Origin: Myxococcales bacterium
GTDB lineage: Bacteria; Myxococcota; Bradymonadia; UBA7976; UBA1532
NCBI GenBank assembly: GCA_020633515.1
Contig: JACKDM010000073.1
Location: forward strand, 1-17,877
Reading direction: 5' to 3'
DNA: 17,877 bases
Shown: positions 1 through 5,399 of the stretch, piece after piece
How positions within the stretch are numbered: position 1 is the stretch's first letter
Layout of the letters: every line of letters starts with the position of its first letter
Notes under the pieces: model-generated
Seen by the model: the letters and a program-made list of their open reading frames with translations, nothing else
The model's database searches: none
Told to the model about the DNA's origin: nothing
Position numbers and translations under genes: made by a program

Positions 1-192
1 ACCGACGTCGACCTCGACCGCAACGGCCGCTACCTGCAGAAGCGAAACCCCACCCCGCACGCGAAGTTCACCGTGAGCCGCAAGCGCGTCGCCGCGCTCG
101 ACCCGCTCGCGCTCGACCGCGCGCTCTCCGGCAGCGACTGCGTTCAGAGCGCCCGCGAGGTCCTCGACACCCTCTGGGTCCGCGAGCAATAG
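1..192 (+). CDS. 3' end of an unrecognised protein (partial)
   Basis: Frame 1 is open from the first base to TAG at 190-192 and gives 63 residues beginning TDVDLDRNGRYLQKRNPTPH and ending DTLWVREQ. Codons are G/C-ending, as in the real genes here, and the frame stops just before the converging minus-strand gene that ends at 207. The start lies outside the window. The fragment is charged, with no membrane segment and no motif I recognise, so I assign no function. It has one cysteine (SDCVQ). Confidence 0.55.
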   Translation, partial: TDVDLDRNGRYLQKRNPTPHAKFTVSRKRVAALDPLALDRALSGSDCVQSAREVLDTLWVREQ

Positions 193-206
193 CGAGCCCG
201 TCGCCC

Positions 207-1772
207 TCAGAACTCGATCCCGACCGACCCCTCGACCCGGTGCCACGTCCGCTCGCGCCGCAGATCGCCGATCGCGCCCTGCCGCTCGGTGCGGGTGAAG
301 CCCACGCGCGCCGAGAGCAGCCAGCGCGGCACCGTGTACTGCGCCCACGCCGAATAGACGACCATCTCGTCATCGAGCGGCTCGTCGTACTGCACGTCCT
401 CTTGCGCCCGGTCGACGCCGTCGAACGACTCCACGTAGGCGTAGCGCACCATGCCGCCGAGGCTCGCGCCCGCGTAGGCCAGCTCCAGCTCCAGCCGCCC
501 CGAGAGCCCGAAGCCGTAGTAGTAGCCCCGCCGGTCGAGCACCGAGCGGAGCTGCAGGTCGGGGTTCTCGAGCTTCCAGTCGCTCGTCGCCACCGAGTCG
601 ATCGCGTTGAAGGTCGGCCGCATCACCAGATGCAGCCGCGCCGAGAAGCCGTTCCAGTACACCCAGATCGAGCCATCGGGGCCGGGCATGTGCACCATCG
701 ACCAGCGGTCCCGCGGCTCGGGCCGCCACCGCTGCGCCTGCTCGTAGCCGACCACGATCCCGGCGAGCGCCGCCGAGCCGCTCACCGCCTCGGGCGGGCC
801 CTCGAGCTTCTGCGTGTAGTAGCCGGCGAGCACCGTCTCGAAGAGCATCACCCACTCGGCGCCCTCGCCGTCTTCGTCCCACGTCGCCCACGCGCTCACG
901 TCGACGAGATCACCCGCGCTGAACAACATCTCCGTCTCGCCCGGCCGCCCGAAGCCCGGGATCGCATACAGCCGCATCCGCAGGTCGAAGCCGTCGAGCC
1001 CCGACTTCTCGGTGACCGCGTCGTCGACCGCCGCCCGCAGGTAGGCCAGCCGGAACCGGTGGTGATAGGCCGCGCTGAACCCCAGCTCGTCCGCCGGCCC
1101 CGACGGCACCGTGCGCCCGTCGAACCAGCGGTGGATCCACAGCGGGAAGCCCACCGTCGCCGCCGCGATCTTCTGCGGCCAGCCCCCGCCCTCCGGCGCG
1201 CTGTTGACGTAGTGCGCCAGCCGGTAGATCGCCTCGCCGATCGGGATCCCGGCCCCGGGGGTGAAGATCGAGTCGTTGAGGCTGACGAGCTCGCGCCACT
1301 CGAGGATGAACTCCCACACCGACGAGGTCGCGATCGAGAAGCCCGCCGAGCTGATGACGCCCATCCCGTTGACCCGGGCGAGCGCATAATAGGCGGCGCC
1401 CGAGAAGGGGTGGCTGACGTGGTTGATCGTGAAGTGGTTGTCGTCGAACCGCACCGCGCTGAGGTCGAGGCGCGCCTCCCAGCCGGGGTAGTCCCAGTCC
1501 TGCTTGTTGAGGTCGGCGTTGGCCCAGTACCACGCGCTCCCGATCCCGAGCGAGATCACCTGCCACGCGACCGCGCGCCACGGATGGAACGCCTCGCCGC
1601 GCAGGAAGAGGTCGTACTCCTCGGCGATGTCGAGCCGCAGCCCCTCGACGCCGAGGTAGCGGCCGCGCATCCGGTCGGCGGGCGCGGCGTGCGCGGTGGA
1701 GGCCGCGAACCACAGCGCGGCGGCGAGCGCGAGGGCGACGCGGGCGCCGCGGATCGGGGTCGGGTGAGGCAT
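207..1772 (-). CDS. DUF3943-type outer-membrane protein with signal peptide
   Basis: 521 residues. Residues 1-29 form a Sec signal peptide: Arg at 8 and 11, a hydrophobic Ala/Leu core, and an A-H-A cleavage site before APADRM. Residues about 34-195 carry a conserved-looking block (NHVSHPFSGAAYY, SSVWEFILEW, LNDSIFTPGAGIPIGEA) that I recognise as the DUF3943 pattern of an N-H...HP..G..YY stretch, a WE pair, and a TP..G..GE stretch. The rest alternates polar and aromatic residues, as in beta strands, and the chain ends in Phe (VGIEF), the usual last residue of an outer-membrane barrel. The likely location is the outer membrane; no biochemical role is known for the family. The ATG at 1772 directly precedes the signal peptide, but only a weak GGTGATCC lies upstream. 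It is divergent from the lipoprotein gene at 1848. The family name comes from memory of motifs, not a search. Confidence 0.75.
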   Translation of the reverse strand: MPHPTPIRGARVALALAAALWFAASTAHAAPADRMRGRYLGVEGLRLDIAEEYDLFLRGEAFHPWRAVAWQVISLGIGSAWYWANADLNKQDWDYPGWEARLDLSAVRFDDNHFTINHVSHPFSGAAYYALARVNGMGVISSAGFSIATSSVWEFILEWRELVSLNDSIFTPGAGIPIGEAIYRLAHYVNSAPEGGGWPQKIAAATVGFPLWIHRWFDGRTVPSGPADELGFSAAYHHRFRLAYLRAAVDDAVTEKSGLDGFDLRMRLYAIPGFGRPGETEMLFSAGDLVDVSAWATWDEDGEGAEWVMLFETVLAGYYTQKLEGPPEAVSGSAALAGIVVGYEQAQRWRPEPRDRWSMVHMPGPDGSIWVYWNGFSARLHLVMRPTFNAIDSVATSDWKLENPDLQLRSVLDRRGYYYGFGLSGRLELELAYAGASLGGMVRYAYVESFDGVDRAQEDVQYDEPLDDEMVVYSAWAQYTVPRWLLSARVGFTRTERQGAIGDLRRERTWHRVEGSVGIEF

Positions 1773-1836
1773 GGATCACCGAATGGAGCGCGGCAACGAC
1801 GCGACGGTCGCGACGAAAGGCGCGGTGCAGCGCATC

Positions 1837-1844
1837 TTGTACAA
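1837..1844. promoter_or_regulatory. TTGTACAA palindrome between divergent genes
   Basis: A perfect 8-bp palindrome lies 3 bases before the lipoprotein ATG, in the 75-bp gap between two divergent genes. It is AT-rich for this DNA. A related TTTTGTACGG lies downstream of the sigma-factor promoter (5142-5151). It could be an operator, but this is weak because a word this short can occur by chance. Confidence 0.25.
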
Positions 1845-1847
1845 ACG

Positions 1848-2408
1848 ATGTGGCGCTCGTGCACCGTTCTCGCGCTCGCGGCCCTCGCCGGCTGCGCCCC
1901 CGCCGCCCACCTGCGGCCGATCACGCCCTTCGCCCCCGACCGGGTCGCCGAGGTCGGTGTCGGCTACGTCGCCGTCGGCCCGCGCCCGGTCGGCCACGAC
2001 GCCTGGAGCCACGGCGGCCAGGCGTGGGCGAGCGCGGCGGCGACGAGCTGGCTCGACGTCGCGCTCATCGGCGCGTTCGATGACACCGCCGGCACCGCCG
2101 GCCTCGCCGTGCGCTGGCGGGCGCTCGAAGGCGACCGCGGCGCGCTCGGCCTCGGCGTCGAGCTCGGCATCGGCTGGGCCGCGCTCGAGGTGCCGGTCGC
2201 GGTGCGGGTGGTCGACGGGCTGTGGCTCTACTCGTCGCCGCAGCTCGGGAGCTGGGGGACCGATCCGACGGTGCGGGTCCCGGTCGGGGTCGACGTCGCG
2301 GTGATCGACGCGCTGCGGCTGCGCACCGAGGCGCAGCTCAACTACCCCGACTTCGACCCCTACCAGCGCCGGCTCCAGCTCGGCTTCGGCCTCGGCTGGC
2401 AGCTCTGA
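1848..2408 (+). CDS. Small predicted lipoprotein
   Basis: 186 residues starting MWRSCTVLALAALAGC. The lipobox L-A-G-C places the lipidated cysteine at residue 16, with a short Arg-containing n-region and a hydrophobic core. This fixes the start at the ATG at 1848, although no good Shine-Dalgarno is visible. The mature part is rich in short alternating hydrophobic/Gly strands (LGLGVELGIGWAALEVPVAV, and LGFGLGWQL at the C-terminus), which suggests a small beta-rich outer-membrane-associated protein. No catalytic motif or named family is recognised. It is divergent from the DUF3943 gene and may share its control region, and its stop lies 9 bp from the stop of the converging formyltransferase gene. 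Longer open frames upstream in this region do not encode a signal peptide and are not used. Confidence 0.7.
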   Translation: MWRSCTVLALAALAGCAPAAHLRPITPFAPDRVAEVGVGYVAVGPRPVGHDAWSHGGQAWASAAATSWLDVALIGAFDDTAGTAGLAVRWRALEGDRGALGLGVELGIGWAALEVPVAVRVVDGLWLYSSPQLGSWGTDPTVRVPVGVDVAVIDALRLRTEAQLNYPDFDPYQRRLQLGFGLGWQL

Positions 2409-2417
2409 CCGGCGCGA

Positions 2418-3281
2418 TCACACCAGCAGCCCCGCGAGCGCCCGCCCGGTCAGCGAACGGCGCCCGAGCCGCACCCGGTCGAGCCGGTAGGCGCCCTCGC
2501 CGCACCGCAGGAACACCTGCCCGCCCCGAACGAACGGCGTCCCCGCCTCGAGCGCCTCGAACCGGCCCGCGTCGGCGACCGCGCCCCGCAGCACCACCAG
2601 CAGCTCGTCGCCCAGCCCGCTGAACGCCCCCGGCTCCGGCGCCGCCGCCCGCACCAGCCGGTCGACCTCCACCGCCGACTGCCGCCAGTCGATCTCCCAC
2701 GCGTTGTCCGGCAGCAGCGGCGCCCACGTCGGCGTGCCCACCTGCGGCTTCGGCGCCGGCGCCGCGCCCGCGAGCCACTGCGCCGCCACCTCCGCGATCA
2801 ACGCCGCCCCCCGCGCCTCCAGCCGCTCGGCCAGCTCGCCGCCCGTCTCCCGCGGCCCGATCGGGCTCTGCTCGCGCACGAGCACGTCGCCCTCGTCGAG
2901 CCCCTCGGTGAGCCGGTGGATGCAGATCGCGGTGTGGTCGTCCCCAGCCCGGATCGCCCACGCGCACGGGTCGGGGCCACGCCAGCGCGGCAGGTCGGAG
3001 GGGTGCGCGTTGAGCCCCGGCGCGATCGCGAGCACCGGCGCCGGGATCCGCCGCGGGTAGAAGCACGCCACGATCAGCCGCGGCGCGCCGGCCGCGAGCG
3101 CCGCCACCACCGTCGGATCGGCCAGATCGGGCAGATGCCAGCGCGGCACCCCGTCGATCTGCCGCAGCAGCGTCGCCCACCCCGGCCCGCCGCGCCGCCC
3201 GTGCACCATGCCAGTCAGCGTCACCCCGCGATCGAGCAGCGCCAGCGCGCCGCGTGGATCACCGAAGTACAGAACGGTCAT
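2418..3281 (-). CDS. Methionyl-tRNA formyltransferase-family protein
   Basis: 287 residues from ATG at 3281, chosen because GGGGAG sits 7 bases upstream and the protein then starts MTVLYFGDP like Fmt; the frame stays open further upstream. The formyl-transfer core is clear: N91-A-H93-P-S-D-L-P-R-W-R-G, then L128-D129-E-G-D. These are the Asn/His/Asp catalytic triad of the 10-formyl-tetrahydrofolate-dependent formyltransferase fold. The C-terminal part keeps an IDW...A....R....PGAFS stretch like the Fmt linker and a small C-terminal domain. It is somewhat shorter than typical Fmt (about 310-315), and the usual def-fmt neighbourhood is absent. It may be a second formyltransferase acting on an amino sugar or amine rather than the housekeeping enzyme. 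It lies 201 bp downstream of the MerR-type gene on the same strand. Confidence 0.8.
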   Translation of the reverse strand: MTVLYFGDPRGALALLDRGVTLTGMVHGRRGGPGWATLLRQIDGVPRWHLPDLADPTVVAALAAGAPRLIVACFYPRRIPAPVLAIAPGLNAHPSDLPRWRGPDPCAWAIRAGDDHTAICIHRLTEGLDEGDVLVREQSPIGPRETGGELAERLEARGAALIAEVAAQWLAGAAPAPKPQVGTPTWAPLLPDNAWEIDWRQSAVEVDRLVRAAAPEPGAFSGLGDELLVVLRGAVADAGRFEALEAGTPFVRGGQVFLRCGEGAYRLDRVRLGRRSLTGRALAGLLV

Positions 3282-3393
3282 CACCCACTCCCCGGAAAGC
3301 CGTGCTCGAAGGGACGCCGTCATCGCACAGCGCGCCCGCGCTCGCCACTGCTCGCCGACCCGCGAAGACACCGATGGACCGCTGAGATGCCGG

Positions 3394-3412
3394 CCGGTGA
3401 CGAAGGCACCGG
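3394..3412. other. Small hairpin between regulator and formyltransferase genes
   Basis: Perfect 6-bp arms CCGGTG and CACCGG flank a 7-base loop. It lies in the 201-bp gap (3282-3482) downstream of the MerR-type stop codon. There is no T-run on either side, so an intrinsic terminator is doubtful. I see no riboswitch or small gene in the rest of the gap. Confidence 0.25.
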
Positions 3413-3482
3413 GATGACGCCATTCGAGCGCAAGACCGCCGCGACCGGGGCGCTCCCTGACGGTGTCGAGGCGCCGCCGCCC

Positions 3483-4421
3483 TCAGCCCGAGCGCCGCCG
3501 CCGCGGCTCGGCGACGTGGTTGATCAGACCTTCGAGCTCGCCCGGATCACCCGTCGCGACCACCCCGCCCGCAGCAGCCACCAGCGGCGCGATCGCCCGC
3601 ACGCCGCGACCGCCGACCAGCCACGGCACCTCACCGCACGCCTCGGCGTAGCGCGCCACCAGCCGCTTCGCCTCGTCGAGCGGCGGCGCCATCGTCAGCG
3701 ACAGCCCCACCAGCGCCGGGTGGATGCTCGCCACCGCCGACGCGACCGCCTCGGGCGGCGTGCGCGCGCCGAGCACCACCGAGCGATAGCGCCACTGCGC
3801 CAGCCGGAACGCGATGCCATACAGCGGCAGCGTGTGCAGCTCGTCGGCGAAGCACGCGAGCAGCGCCACCCGCTCGCCCTCCTCCGGCTGCACGATCGGC
3901 AGGAGCTGATGCAGGAGCTGCCCGAGCGCCTCGGAGACGAGGTGCTCCTGCGCCACCGAGAGCGCCCCGTCGTGCCACCGCTGCCCCACCTCGCGCATGA
4001 TCGGCGCGACCACCCGCTCGAAGATCGCGACCGCGCTGCCCATGTACAGCAGCCGCCGGCCCATCTCGGCGAGCGTGTCGTAGTCGTAGTGCTCGACCGC
4101 CGCCAGGATCCGCCGCCGCGCCGCCTGATAGGGATCGAGATCGTCGACCGTCGCCGCCGGCGCCGCCTCCGGCGCCTCGGCGCGCGCCGCCGCCTCCCGC
4201 TTGATGATCGCCGCCGCCTCGGCCGGCGAGACCCCGGTCGCGCACATCGACTGCATCCGCCGGATGTCATCGATGTCATCGCTGCCGTAGAGCCGATAGG
4301 CCGAAGACGTGCGCTGCGGCGACGGGATGCCATAGCGGCGCTCCCACTGTCGCAGCGTCGTGGCCGGCACCCCGGTCAGATCGGCGACCGCCTGGATCCG
4401 GTACCGTCCGTCATCACTCAC
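3483..4421 (-). CDS. CarH/CarA-like MerR-family regulator with B12-binding domain
   Basis: 312 residues, GTG start. Residues 6-75 are a MerR-type winged helix (YRIQAVADLTGVPATTLRQWERRYGIPSP...YRLY), including the RQWERRYG recognition-helix signature. Residues 100-175 form the four-helix B12-binding cap with W149-H150-x8-E159-H160, which matches the W-x9-EH motif of CarH. Residues 184-302 are the cobalamin-binding Rossmann domain: E194-L-H196 is the lower-axial-ligand motif, followed by GLSLT and VGGRGV. In characterised CarH these positions bind adenosylcobalamin in the dark to drive tetramer repression, and light breaks the complex; the W-adjacent His becomes the second axial ligand. All are present, but the Gly of ExHxxG is Pro199. 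It lies 95 bp downstream of the sigma-factor gene and is probably co-transcribed. Light or B12 sensing is inferred from family knowledge. Confidence 0.88.
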   Translation of the reverse strand: MSDDGRYRIQAVADLTGVPATTLRQWERRYGIPSPQRTSSAYRLYGSDDIDDIRRMQSMCATGVSPAEAAAIIKREAAARAEAPEAAPAATVDDLDPYQAARRRILAAVEHYDYDTLAEMGRRLLYMGSAVAIFERVVAPIMREVGQRWHDGALSVAQEHLVSEALGQLLHQLLPIVQPEEGERVALLACFADELHTLPLYGIAFRLAQWRYRSVVLGARTPPEAVASAVASIHPALVGLSLTMAPPLDEAKRLVARYAEACGEVPWLVGGRGVRAIAPLVAAAGGVVATGDPGELEGLINHVAEPRRRRSG

Positions 4422-4516
4422 GCCAGTTCCCCACCACTCTCACAGGACCACCCGGCGGACGGCCTCTCCGTCGTCGCGTCGGGCATCTGCCTGCTCGGTG
4501 TCCCCCACCCTGCTCG

Positions 4517-5110
4517 TCAGGGCCCGCCCTGCGCGAGCCCCCACTGCGCGTCGTCGGACTGCGTCTTGAGCCGCTGCCGCGCCCGATGCACCCGCGTCTT
4601 GATCGCGGGCACCGAGATCCCCGTCTCGCGGCTGATCTTCTTCACCGACTCCCCATCGATGAAGCGCCGCACGAAGAGCTGGTAGTCGCCGTCGCGGGTG
4701 TCTTGCAGGAAGCGATCGACGAGGTCGAGGAGCTGCTTGTCGGCGACCCGCTTCTCCGGCTCGGGATCGGCGCTCGGCCGCTCGGTCGCGAGCACGTCGC
4801 CGACCGGGACGAGGCGCTTCTCGCCGCGGTAGCGGAGCCGGGCCGAGTTGATGACGATCCGGGCCATCCACGAGGAGAACCGGGACTCGGCGCGGAACTG
4901 CGAGAGGTGCCGCAGCACCTGCACGCAGCTCTCCTGCGCGGCGTCCTGCGCGCGCTCGGGGTCGCGGGTGTACTTGAGCGCGAGGTGGTACATGGCGGGG
5001 TAGTGGGCTTCGATCAACGTGTTGAGGGCCTGCGCGTCGCCCTCGCGCGCGAGCGCCACCAGCGCGCGCTCTTCGTCGATGCTCAACACTGCTTGTCGCG
5101 TCGTGCTCAT
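4517..5110 (-). CDS. ECF-like (group IV) RNA polymerase sigma factor
   Basis: 197 residues, ATG start with AGGGGAG four bases upstream. Region sigma-2 spans about 16-98 (ALVALAREGDAQAL...AQDAAQESCVQVLRHLSQF...RFSSWMARIVINSARLRYR), with the typical DxxQ-E..V... and F.SWM.RI..N signatures. Region sigma-4 spans about 128-183 (LFVRRFIDGESVKKISRETGISVPAIKTRVHRARQRLK), a helix-turn-helix that recognises the -35. There is no sigma-1 or sigma-3 domain. No anti-sigma gene follows; the downstream neighbour is the CarH-like regulator. This recalls the LitS/LitR arrangement, in which a B12 photoreceptor controls an ECF factor. It has its own promoter at 5161-5189. Its target genes are not evident in this window. 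Confidence 0.9.
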   Translation of the reverse strand: MSTTRQAVLSIDEERALVALAREGDAQALNTLIEAHYPAMYHLALKYTRDPERAQDAAQESCVQVLRHLSQFRAESRFSSWMARIVINSARLRYRGEKRLVPVGDVLATERPSADPEPEKRVADKQLLDLVDRFLQDTRDGDYQLFVRRFIDGESVKKISRETGISVPAIKTRVHRARQRLKTQSDDAQWGLAQGGP

Positions 5111-5142
5111 CTCGCTCCCCTGTCAAGCCGCTGCCAGTCCCT

Positions 5143-5158
5143 TTTGTACGGCCTTTGT
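5143..5158 (-). promoter_or_regulatory. Two ACAAA elements 11 bp apart, candidate operator
   Basis: On the minus strand the sequence reads ACAAAggccgtACAAA, with the two copies starting exactly 11 bp (one helical turn) apart. They sit immediately downstream of the -10 of the sigma-factor promoter, where a bound repressor would block initiation. CarH of Thermus binds tandem 11-bp repeats containing ACA, so this is a reasonable operator candidate for the adjacent CarH-like protein. A third ACAAA (5193-5197) lies upstream of the -35 but not in 11-bp register. Confidence 0.4.
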
Positions 5159-5160
5159 CG

Positions 5161-5189
5161 AAGGTAGTGGGCAGTGGATGCGCTGTCAA
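5161..5189 (-). promoter_or_regulatory. Sigma-70-type promoter of the sigma-factor gene
   Basis: On the minus strand TTGACA (5184-5189) is followed by a 17-base spacer and TACCTT (5161-5166). The -35 matches consensus fully and the -10 keeps the essential T-A....T. A start near 5154 would give a leader of about 44 bases before the ATG at 5110. A CAAACGTTTG palindrome overlaps the upstream edge of the -35 (5187-5196). Confidence 0.6.
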
Positions 5190-5399
5190 ACGTTTGTGGA
5201 GACCCGGGCAAAGATTTCCCGTTGTATCCCGAATTCGCCCTCCCGAAAGCGAAGACGGCCCCTCGACGAACCGTTGACGGCGCCGCTCGACGCCGCCGCG
5301 CGCGGGTCGTGTCCAAGGATTGTATGAACAAAGCCTGTACGCGATTGACGCGAGATCGACGCGACCTTGCCGCGCGCGCGCCCGGCGCCCGGCGCCCGA
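5190..5399. other. Intergenic region upstream of the sigma-factor promoter
   Basis: No gene recognised. It is less GC-rich than its surroundings in 5200-5240 and 5310-5345 and contains an imperfect inverted repeat TTGT-ATGA-ACAA (5320-5331). Next to the kinase stop are repeated GGCGCC units (5380-5397) that could fold, but no T-run follows on the minus strand. It could hold upstream control sites for the sigma gene. Confidence 0.35.

Noticed and set aside
240..1847. Plus-strand frame running into the lipoprotein gene
   Set aside because: Only the part from 1848 has a signal peptide and lipobox. The upstream part is antisense to the DUF3943 gene.
2916..4685. 589-codon plus-strand open frame
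   Set aside because: It is composed of R/H/D-rich shadow sequence opposite the formyltransferase and CarH-like genes, with no start context or domain.
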